From contig CM039462.1 in the NCBI GenBank assembly GCA_022414725.1, positions 72,066,493-72,130,492 on the forward strand: DNA of 64,000 bases, written 5' to 3'. Positions 10,302 through 21,420 of the stretch are shown piece by piece (positions within the stretch are counted from its first letter, which is position 1; each line of letters begins with the position of its first letter). A program made the position numbers and the translations under genes. The stretch is from Microglena sp. YARC (taxonomy: Eukaryota; Chlorophyta; Chlorophyceae; Chlamydomonadales; Chlamydomonadaceae). The notes beneath the pieces are model-generated. The model saw only the letters and a program-made list of their open reading frames with translations, was not told the DNA's origin and did not search any database.

Positions 10302-13085
10302 GTGTGTATCTGTATCTGTGTGTATGCGTGTCCGTATCTGTGCCTTTGTGCATGTATCTGTGTTCCTGTGTCTGTGTATCTGTATCTGTGTGTCTGCATC
10401 TGTTCACAGTATGGTTTATCTGTGTGTCTCTTTCTGCATGCATGTATCTGTGTGTCTGCATCTGCGTGTCTGTATCTCTGTGTCTCTTTCTGCATGTACG
10501 TATATGTGTGCCTGTGTCTGCATGTATCTATCTGTGTCTGTGAGTCTCTGTCTGTACCTGTGTGACTGTATCTGTATCTTTGTGTCTGCATGTACGTTTC
10601 TCTGTATCTCTTTCTGCGTGTATGTATCTGTGTGTCTGTACCTGTGTGTATGTGTGTATGTATCTGTGTGTCTGCATGTATGTATCTCTGCGTCTCTTTC
10701 TGCGTTTATGTATCTGTGTGTCTCTGTCTATACCTGTGTGTCTGTCTGTATGTATCTGTGTCTGCGTGTATGTATCTATGTGCCTGTCTGCATGCACCTA
10801 TCTGTGTCTGTGCATCTCTGTCTGTACCTGTGTGCCTGCATGTCTGTATCTGTGTGTATGTGTGTCTGTATCTGTGTGTCTGGGCCTGTGTGCCTGTGTC
10901 TGTGTGTCTGTGTCTCTATCTGTGCATTTTTTTATGTGTGAGTGTGTTTGTGTGATCATATGTGAGAGAGTGTGTGTGTGAGTGTGTTAGTGTGATCATG
11001 TGTGAGAAAGTGTGTGTGTAAGTGTATTTGTGTGATCATGTGTGAGGGAGTGTGTGTGTGATTCTGTTTTTGTGATCATGTTTGAGAGAGTGTGCGTGTG
11101 AGTGTGTTTGTGTGATCATGTGTGATCATATGTTTGTGTGATCATGTGTGAGAGAGTGTGTGTTTGAGTGTGTTTGTGTGATCATTAGTATCTGTGTGAG
11201 TGTGTCTTAGCATCATGTGTATATGTGTGTGTGTCTGTGTCTGCATCTGTGATACACGCTCACACATTTAGCATTATGTGTATCTGTGTGAGCGTGAGTG
11301 TGTGTCCCTGTATCTGTATCTGTGTGCCTGCATATTTGTATCTGTGTGTATGCGTGTCTGTATCTGTGCCTTTATGCTTGTATCTTTGTTTCTGTGTATG
11401 TGTCTGTATCTGTGTCTGCGTGCATGTATATGTGTGTCTGCGTCTGTGTGCCTCTGTATGTACCTGCATGTATCTATGTATCTGTGTATCTGTACCTGTG
11501 CGCATCTATCTGTGTGCCTGTGTGTCTGCGTGTATATATATGGGTGTCCGTGTCTGTGTGTCTGTATCAGTGTGTCTGTGCCTTTGTGTCCCTGTCTGTG
11601 TGTCAGTGTGTCTGTATCTGTGTCTGAGTGTTTGCATCTGTATCTATGTGTATGTATCTACGTGTCTGCATCTGTATGTCAGCATCTGTGTGCCTGTGTC
11701 TGTGTGTCAGCATCTGTGTGCCTGTGTCTGTGTGTCAGCATCTGTGTGCCTGTGTCTGTGTGTCAGCATCTGTGTGCCTGTGTCTGTGTGTCAGCATCTG
11801 TGTGCCTGTGTCTGTGTGTCAGCATCTGTGTGCCTGTGTCTGTGTGTCAGTATCTGTGTATCTGTGCCTGTATTTCTGTGTATCTGTCTGTGTGTACGTA
11901 TCTGTGCCTGTGTGTCTGTGTGTCTCTATCTGTGTGTCTGTCGGTCTCTATCTGTGTGTCCGTATCTGTGTATGTGTGTCTGTATCTGTGTATGTGTGTC
12001 TGTATCTGTGTCTGTGTGTCTGTATCTGTGTCTGTGTGTCTCTATATGTGTGTCTGTATCTGTGTGTCTGTGTGTCTGTATCTGCGTCTGTGAATCTGTC
12101 TGTGTGTCTGTTTCTGTATCTGTGTGTCTGTATCTGTGTGTCAGTACCTGTGTATGTGTCTTTACCTGTGCCTGCGTGTCTGTATCTGTGTGGCGGTGTG
12201 TCCGTATCTGTGTATGTGTGTTGGTATATGTGTGTATGTGTGTCTGTATCTGTTTGTCTGTGTCTGTATGTCTGTGTGTCTTTATCTGTGATTCTGTGTG
12301 TCTGTGCCTGGGAGTCTGTATCTGTGTGTCAGTGTCTGTATGTCTGTGTGTCTGTGTCTCTGTATATGTGTGCCTGTGTGTCTGTATCTGTGATTCTGTG
12401 TGTTTATGAGTCTGTATCTGTGTCTGTGTATGTATCTGTGTTTCTGTGTATCTGTCTGTGTGTCTGTATCTGTGCCTGAGTGTCTGTGTCTGTGTGTCTG
12501 TGTCTGTGTGCCTGTGTGTCTGAGAGTCTGCATCTGTGTTTCTGAGTTTCTGTTGTGTCTGTCTCTGTCTGTGTGTCTGTATCTATGTCTGAGTGTTTGC
12601 ATCTGTGCCTGTGTGTCTCCATCTGTGTGTCTGTGTGTCAGTGCCTGCGCGTCTCTATCGTTGTGTCTCTGTGTCTGTGTGTCTGCATATGTGTCTGTTT
12701 GTCTGTATCTGTGTGTCTGTGTGTCTGCATCTGTGTCTGTGCCTGTGTATCTGTGTGCCTGCGCGTCTCTATCGGTGTGTCTGTGTGTCTGTGTCTGTAT
12801 CTGTGTACGTGTAAGTATCTGTGTTTCTATGTCTATTTCTGTGTGTCTGTCTCTGTGCCTGTGTGTGTGTGTCTGTGTGTCTGCGTCTGTATCTGTGTAT
12901 GTGTAAGTACCTGTGTTTCTATGTCTATTTCTGTGTGTCTGTCTCTGTGCCTGTGTGTGTGTCTGAGAGTCTGCATCTGTGTTCCTGTGTTTCTGTTGTG
13001 TCTCTGTCTCTGTCTGTGTGTCATTATCTGTGTCTGTGTGTCTGTATCTGTGTGTTTGTACCTGTGTCTGTGTGTCTCTGTCTGT
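10302..13085. repeat. 2.8 kb TCTGTGTG/TGTATC minisatellite
   Basis: A continuous degenerate array of TGTATCTGTGTGTCTG-type units. Better-ordered sub-arrays occur, for example a 30-bp unit TCAGCATCTGTGTGCCTGTG at about 11,680-11,850 and a duplicated block at about 12,590-12,960. Open frames of 100-390 codons on both strands (Cys/Val/Ser-rich plus, Thr/His/Asp/Arg-rich minus) are composition artefacts. Confidence 0.9.
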
Positions 13086-13139
13086 GAACTTGTGAAGCTT
13101 TGAGAAGGCCCTGCGAAGGCTCTGTGAATGGTGGGAACC

Positions 13140-13346
13140 ACTGTTTCTTTTGTAAGCTATGTGTACTAGCTTCTGGCGTAGCAGCTTATTACCCCCATGC
13201 TTGGGCCACACCTGAATCTAGCTAGTGCTTCTTGAAGCTCACATGGTAGGGATTTCAATGCAGCTAAAAGCTGTGTGTTTGACCCACTGGATGGTGAATA
13301 GAGCTGGATGGAAGCTGCCACGCGCAGGTAAAAAAAGGGAAAAGTG
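13140..13346. mobile_element. MITE of the AGCTTCTAGGCAGCTCC family, 9-bp TSD
   Basis: A non-coding element of 207 bp with imperfect inverted termini (CTGTTTCTTTTGTAAGC against the reverse complement of GGTAAAAAAAGGGAAAAGT). It is flanked by GTGGGAACC (13,131-13,139) and ATGGGAACC (13,347-13,355), a 9-bp target-site duplication with one mismatch. It lies directly beside another copy at about 13,367-13,563. Confidence 0.7.
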
Positions 13347-13366
13347 ATGGGAACCACAAACGTAGT

Positions 13367-13563
13367 GGTTTTCGTTTTCAGCTATGAGCTGCAGCTACTA
13401 GGCAGCTCCCCTGTATGTCTGTCCTGTCAAGCCTAACGCAGTGCACTGCACCTGGACGCTGACGCCATCAGTATTCTACGGCTGTTAGAATCTTGACGCA
13501 CAGCGCAGTGCATACACCAGGGAGCTGCCTAGAAGCTGCTGCAGGTAGCTGAAAAGAAAAGCT
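13367..13563. mobile_element. MITE, same family, about 40-bp inverted termini
   Basis: The left end TTTTCGTTTTCAGCTATGAG mirrors the right end GTAGCTGAAAAGAAAAGC. The subterminal TAGGCAGCTCCC and GGGAGCTGCCTA are exact inverses. No clear target-site duplication. It lies in the first intron of the minus-strand gene starting at 13,790. Confidence 0.7.
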
Positions 13564-13577
13564 TTGCATGAACTCAC

Positions 13578-13790
13578 CAATGGCTCATAGCTGAAGTCGA
13601 AGTATGGGGTGGGCTCCCTGCTGATCACCTTCCTGACTGGGGTTTGGTAAAATTCAGTTGATGCATGTGAACCTGACTCCACCCCCCTCCCTGCATGGGC
13701 CCCCTTTCCAGCCTGGTCCCCAGGCTTGGACGCAGCTTGGGCATAGGCCTCCATGTACGAGTTGTACACCAAGTCGTCATTGGCTACCAT
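13578..13790 (-). CDS. First exon of an unrecognised protein
   Basis: A 213-base minus-strand exon opens at an ATG in good context (CCAAGATGG) and ends in phase 0 at TTG|GTGAGT, giving 71 codons: MVANDDLVYNSYMEAYAQAA, a Gly/Ala linker, then FYQTPVRKVISREPTPYFDF SYEPL. The family is not recognised. The TPVRKVISREPTPYFDF segment is strongly protein-like, and an in-frame stop upstream supports this ATG as the start. A candidate second exon at about 13,085-13,118 (SLRRAFSKLHKFTD) fits in phase after a CACAG acceptor, with two MITEs in the intron between. That small region is also open on the plus strand (FEKALRRLCEWWEP), so the second exon is uncertain. Confidence 0.55.
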
Positions 13791-14400
13791 CTTGGTCCTG
13801 GCCTGGGTTGACTCGCCTTAGGGTCGGGAATTGCTAACCGCGGGAAATGGGCGGTAACCGCTTGTTCGGCTGGAATTTAGGATAGTAAGGAGGCAGCAGC
13901 AGGCGTGGCTTCGGGAAAAGGAGGGGAGACAAAGCTGCAGGAGACGGAGAATGGTGCCGAAGCTTGGCAGCCCGCCTTTGCGCAGGGCCGGAGTATCGAG
14001 CGGGTTGCACGAGCGAGATTTTGAAGAGCGCGTGGTATAGGTCCGTCAGCACGTAATTTGGAATGCGAGGCAAGAAGTGCTAGACGGATAGGAAGAGTTG
14101 GCTGCTCATGGGCATGGGGTCGGGAGCGCGGGTGGCCTTGTTGTTGTGGAGGGCGCAAGCGCGGTGGATTCAATTGTACCGGAATGTATTTAATGATATT
14201 TGTAACTGTACTGCAGAAGCTGCGGGGGAAACGGGAGAAACTGTGCTGGGAGCTGAGCTGGACTTTGGGCGACCTTGGGGGCGTGTTTCCCGTGGACCGA
14301 ACCAGGGGGGGGGGAGGGGGGCGGGGGGTCGGTCGGGGGGTCCGTTCCCGGGCAGGGTATCTCTCCCGGTGTAGCTCGGGGGCGGGGGCTGTTAAAAAAA
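13791..14400. promoter_or_regulatory. GC-rich promoter-like segment
   Basis: A GC-rich stretch with CpG-rich blocks such as GGGCGGTAACCGC, lying upstream of the minus-strand gene at 13,790. I see no clear TATA element. The frames crossing it (up to 241 codons on minus) are Pro/Arg-rich and look like GC artefacts, except the first part described at 14,403-14,523. Confidence 0.35.
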
Positions 14401-14402
14401 CG

Positions 14403-14523
14403 CCGTATGCTCGCTGTAAGGTAAACTCCGGGCCAAAGATGAGCTCCTTTTTTTCCGATGTCTCTTTGAAAAACAAAAGCGAAACAATTTCCGGAGTTTG
14501 CATTGTAGTTTCACCTTCTGCCA
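14403..14523 (-). CDS. Possible first exon of an unknown gene
   Basis: On the minus strand an ATG at 14,523 (in ...CAGGCCATGG) opens MAEGETTMQTPEIVSLLFFK then ETSEKKELIFGPEFTLQ, which has normal protein composition and then passes into Pro/Arg-rich GC sequence with no clear donor. It is either a small exon or chance. No family recognised. Confidence 0.3.
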
Positions 14524-14992
14524 TGGCCTGTGGAGAAAGCTGCCAGAAGTACCGACAGTACACGATCGTCCGGAAGTGACTGCCGCGAGCTCCACAGAGC
14601 ACAGATCGAGCCAGGGAATCGACCTATCACCATCAAATTACTCCATCCATCACACTGCTTGAAGTTGAATTGTCAGAAACCGCGCGATTCTGCCCTTCGT
14701 TCCGACTGCTGCGGGTCGGTATGCCAGCCTGTAGGGGCTGGGAATGGCCGGGGGAATGGCCTGGCCGGGGGGGCTGGGACTGCGGTTCAAGACGAAGCGA
14801 GTACAATCCATGTCATAGCGCTTATGATCAGACCATGGCATGATCGGATCGCTTGCACTCTCTCATAAATTTTGCGCAGATTTCCTTCCTGTTTTAATAT
14901 CATCTTCCCAGCTTCGAGTGCCAGGGTTCAGGCTTCGTGCCCTCCCTCCCCCCGAGGCTGGTCCTCGGGGCAGTGTGTCTTCCTCTCCTCAA

Positions 14993-15523
14993 ATGGTATC
15001 GTGCATTCGCAAGGCCTTCCAGGGTGACAGGGAGCGTGTTCGAAAGTTTGTTAGCGATGTCCATGTCGATAGCAGTAGCTACAGCCCGGAGTCTAGGGCT
15101 CTCCAGATCTCCGAGCTTCCCACTGATTTCCCTGAAACTCTTCGATGAAAGCTTGTGAGGCCATTTTGACACCATGGGTATCTGAATCTCAGGTGCTCCG
15201 GACTTGCATGGTACTCCCAGGTGGCTTTACATCCCTGTTATGAGGCTTTTGAATGCCCCCCACAGGCTGCTTGACCTTGGCCCATTTTTTTCGTCCACGA
15301 GTCTACCCGCAAGCAAGGTCTGGGCACTAAGCTGCTGCGCTTGGCCATGGCTGAAGCCCAGGCACGTGGTGCCCCATGTGTCCGGCTGCTCACTCTGCGA
15401 GGCGTGTATGATCCAGCAATTCGGCTTTATGCCAGGGAGGGCTTTGCGGTGCGGAAGGAGTTTGACAGCCCTGATGGCATGTACAGGCTTGTCTATATGG
15501 AAGCGATTATTGCCCAGAATTGA
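14993..15523 (+). CDS. GNAT-family N-acetyltransferase, possibly broken
   Basis: Two pieces make a GNAT fold. The first (from ATG 14,993) reads MVSCIRKAFQGDRERVRKFV, like the first strand and helix of GNAT enzymes (I-R-x-A...D...V), and continues to LQISELPTDFPETLR before a stop at 15,146. The second (about 15,280-15,523) reads FFVHESTRKQGLGTKLLRLA, where RKQGLGT is the acetyl-CoA-binding (R/Q)xxGx(G/A) motif, and ends AIRLYAREGF...MYRLVYME, the typical last strands, with stop TGA at 15,521. The acceptor CACGAG near 15,302 is weak, and the first piece ends in a stop just before a possible donor (GTGAGG, 15,152). Either a frameshift has broken the gene or the splicing is unusual. The substrate cannot be told. 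A truncated MITE follows 10 bp after the stop. Confidence 0.55.
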
Positions 15524-15532
15524 TGGGAACCG

Positions 15533-15656
15533 GCTTTTCAGTTGCATTGCCAATGCCTAAATTGTCAGCTTTCAGACACATTAGTTAGCCTCAGGTTTGT
15601 TCCAACGGGGGGAAGGAGCTGCCTAGAAGCTGCTACGCATATCCAAAAAGTGAAGC
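15533..15656 (-). mobile_element. Truncated MITE, AGCTTCTAGGCAGCTCC family
   Basis: Read on the minus strand it matches the left half of the copy at 60,406: GGATATGCGTAGCAGCTTCT, then AACAAACCTGAGGCTAACTA and TGTGTCTGAAAGCTGA. The other terminus is missing. Confidence 0.6.
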
Positions 15657-15668
15657 AGTGATCAAGAT

Positions 15669-15859
15669 CGGTGCTTCTCTTTTCGGCTTTTCTTGGCAGC
15701 TTCTTAGCAGCTCCTTGAGCCTGCCACTTGGCCAAGCAACAGCACTGGAAAGCTGATTGTTCCAGCCTCAAGGTGCACTAAGATGTGTCAGGGTTGGCTG
15801 GAAAGCCAGTCAGGGGAGCTGCCTAGAAGCTGCTGCTCGTAGCTGAAATTAAACGCTAC
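15669..15859. mobile_element. MITE, same family, 9-bp imperfect TSD
   Basis: Inverted termini TCTTTTCGGCTTTTCTTGGC and GCTGCTGCTCGTAGCTGAAA. Flanks are GATCAAGAT (15,660-15,668) and AATCAAGAG (15,860-15,868), a 9-bp duplication with two mismatches. It sits directly beside the truncated copy. Confidence 0.7.
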
Positions 15860-16244
15860 AATCAAGAGGTATATTTCTTGGTTCCAACAGTCAGATTCCA
15901 ATACAAAACAGCGCCACTGAGGATTCAGAAAGAAAGGCGGAGGAATTCCTACATAAGTAGGCACCCCTTGGATAGTCGGGGCATGCCAGACTACTGCCAA
16001 TAGTGACTTTCACCACTGCTCCTGACCTGGACAAGTCTTTAAAGTAACCAATCCACATAGATGGCGCCCTGGTTTCCGTGGGTATCGCACGGAGGGACTT
16101 GGAAGACGGTGAGCAGCCCAGAATATGCTGAAAAACCATGTAACAATCCGATACAATTTACAAAGATAAGTGGTTCCTGAGGTGCTGCGATGAGGATACG
16201 TACGCGCCCCTTGGCACACCAATTAACTATGATCATTAAGCTGG

Positions 16245-16350
16245 GCAAAATCTGCTTTCCAGAACTGCAGAAATATTTGGGTGTAGCTCATTGGATGGCT
16301 CAAGTAAGGAGCTGCCTGGAAGCTACTGCACGTAGCTAAGAAGAAAAGCT
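16245..16350. mobile_element. Right half of a MITE, same family
   Basis: Contains GGAGCTGCCTGGAAGCTACT and GTAGCTAAGAAGAAAAGC, the right terminus of the family. The left terminus is absent. Confidence 0.55.
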
Positions 16351-16366
16351 CTGGGACTCATTATCC

Positions 16367-16571
16367 ACTGGTTCCATTTCGTGGGCTACATGTACAGCTT
16401 CTAGGCAGCTCCTTTTCCCCCGTCCTTGGGCCAAACCTGAAGCTAAGCAGTGCGTCCATAAGCTGGCATGGCAGGCAATCCAATGCAGCTGTAATCTTGG
16501 GGCTTGACTCAGTAACTGGCAAATGGAGCTGGGTGGAAGCTGCTACACGAAGCCCAAAAAAGAAACAGTGC
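16367..16571. mobile_element. MITE, same family, full length
   Basis: The left end TTCCATTTCGTGGGCTACAT is the inverse of the right end CACGAAGCCCAAAAAAGAAA. The internal order (AGGCAGCTCC, CCAAACCTGAAGCTA, ATGCAGCTG) matches the copies at 13,140 and 60,406. No clear target-site duplication. Confidence 0.7.
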
Positions 16572-17440
16572 CCTAATCACACCAATCTAACTTCATCCTT
16601 GGGTACACCTCGGGTTTGGGTTTGGTTTTCTTGTATTTGGGGTACTCCTTAGGGATTGGGTTTGGGTTTCTTGTATGTGGGGTACTCCTTGGATTTTTGT
16701 TTATTGTATCCTGCATGTTCCATAGTTTTCCAGGGTTGGTGTTCCTTGTATGTTTACATTTTCAGGTGTTTCGTTTTACTGTCGAAGTGGAGAGCCAAGC
16801 CAAATTGGGCGTGGCTGAAGCTATGTAACCAAGTTCTAATTCAAGCAAGGGGTGGTGGGAAGGGTGGTGCCCAAGTTGATGTGGCGTTTTTTAAGTTGTG
16901 GAAGGCCCTGGGCTGGCATGTTGACCCTACGCCTGTCTGCACCTAATAAACAATTAACCATTAAGAGGGCGTCCTCCACCCAATGTTCAGCGGGCCGACT
17001 TGGCAGGCCTTAACACATTGGTTTATATCTAAGTTACTAATGATTGTTTGAACAACTAGGTGCAGAGTTACTCATGTCTGCCATGGTGATTTCCCAGCTG
17101 TTTTCGGCGTAAGGGTGGGTAATTAGACACGCCTCTAGGCGTTTTTGTTTTATAGGGGCAGACAGAGGCGTAGGGGTGAGTAGGCTGATAGAGGTGCACT
17201 GAGAGCAATCAATTTATTTGTATAGTGCTCAAGGGTGAAATTCACCAATATGGATCATAATGGAAAACGAATGAAATTATGAATCTACTTAAGCGACCGG
17301 TCTTGCCTCTAGCTGTAGAAGTCTGGTGGGTTTGTTATGGGAGAAACGGGAGTCTGGTGAATTGTGTTGTTAATGAGATTGATCATTAGGGACATGCCCA
17401 GCCATGTTAGACTAGTGAACAGCTTCAATGGCTGGATATC
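16572..17440. other. No gene seen; LINE-2 3' end inside
   Basis: AT/GT-rich sequence with a short duplicated block (GGGTTTGGGTTTTC-like, 16,613-16,690) and one copy of the LINE-2 3'-end motif GGCTGAAGCTATGTAACCAA near 16,812. No supported coding region. Confidence 0.4.
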
Positions 17441-17447
17441 GTGTTAC

Positions 17448-17894
17448 TATGCAGTCATACTATTGGAAACGGTATATCAACTCTTTTTTTGACTCTAATG
17501 CATGACACGCTTGGATTCTACAGATTGTGTGCCTTAAGCCGGGGACAAAGTCCTCCACTGTATATCGTAGCTTTGCAAAGTATTTACAGTAGCGAGTTTT
17601 ATGGAGGCCACCTGGGTCGATACCCGAGATTGGCCACAGACGGTGCCGCCCTCTCATCTAGTCTTTTGCCTACTTCGTAATGGGTGCCTTCCAACCGGGG
17701 TGAAAACCAACCCGTAGTAGATTGCATTGGCATGATGTGGCCCGGTGCTTGACTGTTATTGGTGGTGTTCTTTTAATGAGGGAGTTACGTGAATGTACGC
17801 TAGATCGGCTTAACGCTGTGGTGTCTTAACTTCTACGTCTGGTTAGTGAAATGTATTTCATCACGGATGTAAAATTTCAATTTCAATTTCAATT
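17448..17894 (+). mobile_element. 5'-truncated copy of LINE family 1
   Basis: Aligns with the last about 450 bp of the full LINE at 44,660-45,101. Shared landmarks include CAACTCTTTTTTTGACT, GGGTCGATACCCG, CCAACCGGGGTGAAAA, CATTGGCATGATGTGG and the terminal ACGGATGTAA plus (CAATTT) tail. Many substitutions show that it is an old copy. No clear target-site duplication found. Confidence 0.85.
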
Positions 17895-18790
17895 ACATGG
17901 GAAAAGACAGTTTCAAGGCTGGTGCAGGTCATGGTGCGGGTTAAGGCGCAGTCCGGTACTGAAGGCCATCTGAGAGGATAACCATAACTGATTGAGAAAA
18001 TCAGGACGAACGGTCTTGCCTGTGGCTTGAGGCTTGGGACTCCTTCGTTGGGGAACTCCAGGAGTTGGGAAGTTTTTCACTTTTTCCGAATTGGTTTGGA
18101 ATTTCGGTTGATCGTGATTTGTGAAATTCGTACCTGTAAATTCGGTAGACAGATCCGAATATGGGGGGGTTTGGAAGCCTGAGAACACCTGCTTGCGAGT
18201 TGGTTCGCTGGCTCAGCAACAGTGGTCATTTCAGCACAGTCAAATTCTTGTGCGAGCTCCTCGATCCCATGTTATCTTTCGCGTCTATTTGATACCTCTT
18301 CTAAATATTTGTTATGAAGTGCTCCTGTAAGGGCATGCTGCATGGTGCAAAGTCCCGTGGAGATGCGCGCGCATATTCTGGTGGCCTTGCTCTTAAGAAA
18401 CTTCTAGTCATTTCGGGTGTTGGGGCAATTTCTTGCTCTGGCGGAATTGAGTTTCCACGCCGCAATGCTCTTCTGACAGCAAGAGAGGGCTAGCCCTGAT
18501 GCACTGGGAGTTTCCCTACTCTGGCTTGCATGCCGCCTGCCACACTGGCTGCTTAAGTCTCCTAATTCCTTTGCCATGAGAAGCTGTCTACGCATTCCCA
18601 AGTGCATAGGCTGATGTGATTCGCGGGTTGCTGCTTGGAGATGCAACCATGATCAGTGTTGGTGAACAGGCTGGGGGATGGAATTGCAGACCCTCCTTCT
18701 TGGTCCGGATGGGTTCATGCAGCTTATCTGCTAACCCCAGCTGAAGTGGCCAACGTCAGTCAGTGGGTTTCTGTGACCTCCAGATTGAAA
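17895..18790. other. No gene seen
   Basis: I see no coding region, RNA gene or strong repeat that I can support in this stretch. Confidence 0.35.
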
Positions 18791-18814
18791 ATTTATGTTG
18801 TGGTTGGTGCCTAG

Positions 18815-19062
18815 TAGCAGAGTCGCAGGAACTGGATCATGGAGCCTTCAAGTTCTGGCATGTGCAGCTCTGATGGCGCCTACGCCGATTTTATTGCTGG
18901 GTAGGTCTTGGCACTTGCACAACATCGATTCTCTGGAGGCATTGTACGCCAGCAAGGTGCAAGGCAACTGGATCATGGCAGTTCAGTCTGGCTGTGCAGC
19001 TCTGATGGCGCCATCCAATTTTATTGGCTTGGTAGTTATCACTGCAACACATAGATTCCACT
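18815..19062. repeat. Imperfect tandem duplication, about 145 bp
   Basis: Two copies share AACTGGATCATGG, TGTGCAGCTCTGATGGCGCC and ATTTTATTG in the same order, at about 18,830 and 18,968. Confidence 0.75.
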
Positions 19063-19214
19063 GTCAAATTGTACGGTCAAAAAGCCCCCCCCAAGGGGTG
19101 CATTATTGAAAGGCGCCCTCGCTCCCATTTAGACATCCCAGGGGGGGAGCATGGAAACGAAGGATATGGGGAGGTAGACAGATGCAATTTTATATGGGCA
19201 TTCAACCGTCCAGA

Positions 19215-19810
19215 CGCCCCCCCCCCACAACACACACACGCACAATCACAACGCATCACGCACAGCATTCACGTAACAGACTGACACACAGACACACAGA
19301 CACACATAGACACACAACAGACAACGACAACACCACAAAAATAGAGACACACAGACTCTTTAACATCCAGTAACCACACAAATAACAACACACACTAAAA
19401 CAAGGCACAACTTGTATGTCTGGTCAGGCAGGCAATTTTTGTACATCTCGTGCAAATACTTGACATGCTGGTACCATAACATCTCGTGCAAATTACTGAC
19501 ATGCTGGCTACCTACATCATTGCAAATCTGACATGCTGGCTACCATTTACATCTCGATGCAAATACTGACATTGGGGAACCTCCGCTTTTGGATCAACCT
19601 TGTGCAGGTTTACAATCCAGTCATCTTCAATTCAGTAAGCTTCAATAAGTTGCTTAATTCAGTTAGCTCAATCGTCAGCTCAATTCAGTTAGACAACTTT
19701 CAGTTAGCTGCGGGCCAATCAGTTAGGCTTAATTCAGTTAGCTAATTCATTCAGTCAGCTCAATTCAGTTAGCACACATTCAGTTAGTCAATTGGTAATC
19801 TTTCCATCTC
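19215..19810. repeat. CA-rich tract, then two short tandem repeats
   Basis: ACACACAGACACACA-rich sequence (19,215-19,400), then about four units of a 35-45-bp repeat with GCAAATACTGACATGCTGGC (19,440-19,575), then a CAATTCAGTTAGCT repeat (19,620-19,795). No gene. Confidence 0.7.
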
Positions 19811-20234
19811 TTCCAGATCCGTGCTTGGTGCTCCTCGTCCAGGGCCGGAGGACATGCGTCGCACCCTGAGAGGATCTTGACTGCAAGTCTGAACACCAGG
19901 GGGGGCAGGGGGGGGCCTGACAGCAATCTGAAGGCAGTGGGGGCAGAGGGGGCCTGAACAGAAAGGTTGAAGGCAGGGGGGAAGGGGACCTGCCAGCAAG
20001 TCTGAAGGAGGTGGGGCTCCCACAAGATGAAAATAAACCCGGAGTGTTTTGCATTTGTCTAGGCGCAGCTCTGCTGGTTTCTTCCTGTTAGTCTTCTGGA
20101 CACTGTCCTGTGGTCGTGTCTGACGCTCACATGCTATTCCTTCCAAGCAACCTCTGCCTCCCACGGATATCTTCTGCGGTCTGGCGTCTGCACTTGGGGG
20201 GGTACTGAAAAACGTGATAGTCGTCGGATATATT

Positions 20235-20575
20235 CGAGCTTCATGGTTATGTTGGATTCGCCAGGTCTATAGCCTGCACCTTTTGCTAGAGAGCTCATCC
20301 AAAACACTTGGGACGAGTTCTGGTACTTCTTTTTCTGCAAGAGAGGTGATGTAGCGATAATCTGATGTCTGAATGTACTACAGAGACATAATTTGCTGCT
20401 TGTAGTGACAGTCTCTGGCTCATGTGGATGTGCCAGGTTATAGCCTGCATTGTTAGAGACTCACTCCAACTTGGGACGTTCCTGGTACTTCCGATCTTTC
20501 TCAGAGGTGAGTGAGTACCTGGTGATTGCATGTACTACAGGCCATGATTGATGCTTGTAGTACAGTTTCAGTTAA
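20235..20575. repeat. Imperfect tandem duplication, about 165 bp
   Basis: Both copies contain GCCAGGT(C)TATAGCCTGCA, ACTTGGGACG, TTCTGGTACTTC or CCTGGTACTTC, AGAGGTGA and TGTACTACAG in order. Confidence 0.7.
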
Positions 20576-20729
20576 GGGGGGCTCCGCCAAAAACAGGAGG
20601 ACGCAGAAAAATAACTTCATTGAAACATTCTCTGGTACCTGTAATAAGTACGCGCAATGTGAAAGGGGGGCAATTTCCTATTGATTCCTGCCGGTCTTGA
20701 TAAATTCTGACGAGGTCAGATTTCTAGCA

Positions 20730-20762
20730 GCATCCCCCCCCCCCCCCCCCCCCCCCTCCCCC
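20730..20762. repeat. C run of about 30 bp
   Basis: An almost pure C tract, like others at 10,058 and 32,058 and the G tract at 22,228. It occurs in otherwise unremarkable non-coding sequence. Confidence 0.9.
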
Positions 20763-21004
20763 TCTCAAGGACCGAAAATATTGTTGGGGACCTCTTGCTA
20801 ACTTTTTACTGAGCGAGTTTCAGTTTCAAACATCGACAAGTTTGAAGCGTGTCTGTGAGGCGAGTCCCATTGGCACTGTCGCGGTCGCCATGCACTCTAT
20901 AACAGGGTGGTCGAGCCATGTGGGGATAGAGGCTGGCCGGCGGGGTACTGCTCGAGAGTTACTGGGCTCGATGTTCAAAACGGCTCTCAGTTGGCAAGAT
21001 TGCC

Positions 21005-21420
21005 GAATTGCATCCTTAGTTCTTCTCTAAAGATATGCAATTTGAATTGTTTTGAATTGCCTTCCTTAGTTGCTTCTCTAAAGATATGCAATTTGAATTT
21101 GAATTGCCATCCTCAGTTTGCCTTTTCTTTTAAAGATAATGCAATTTTGAATTTGAATTGCATACTTAGTTGCCTTCTTAAAGATATCGCAATTTTAATT
21201 TTAATTGCCATCCTCAGTTGCTTATTGACTCATCTTTTATTATTGGTTTTCAAGCACTGCATTGAGGCCATCCAACTTGACTGCTTAGGCCCATGCTGGG
21301 CTTTGCATGTGTGAAACATGTTTTAAAAATAATTGTACATATTTAAAATTGGTATTTCAGCCTGCATTGAGGCCATCCAACTTGACTGTTTAAGGCCCAT
21401 GCTGGGCTTGAGAATGTATC
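21005..21420. repeat. About 50-bp tandem repeat plus a 110-bp duplication
   Basis: About five units of TTCTCTAAAGATATGCAATT with TTGAATTGC (21,020-21,220). Then CATTGAGGCCATCCAACTTG appears twice, near 21,262 and 21,364. Confidence 0.75.

Noticed and set aside
10198..13211. Open frames of 80-394 codons in the TCTGTGTG array
   Set aside because: Low-complexity Cys/Val/Ser or Thr/His/Asp/Arg repeats from a microsatellite-like array; both strands are open equally.
17025..18330. Short ORFs of 60-90 codons
   Set aside because: No family resemblance, no splice support, and partly overlapping a truncated LINE.
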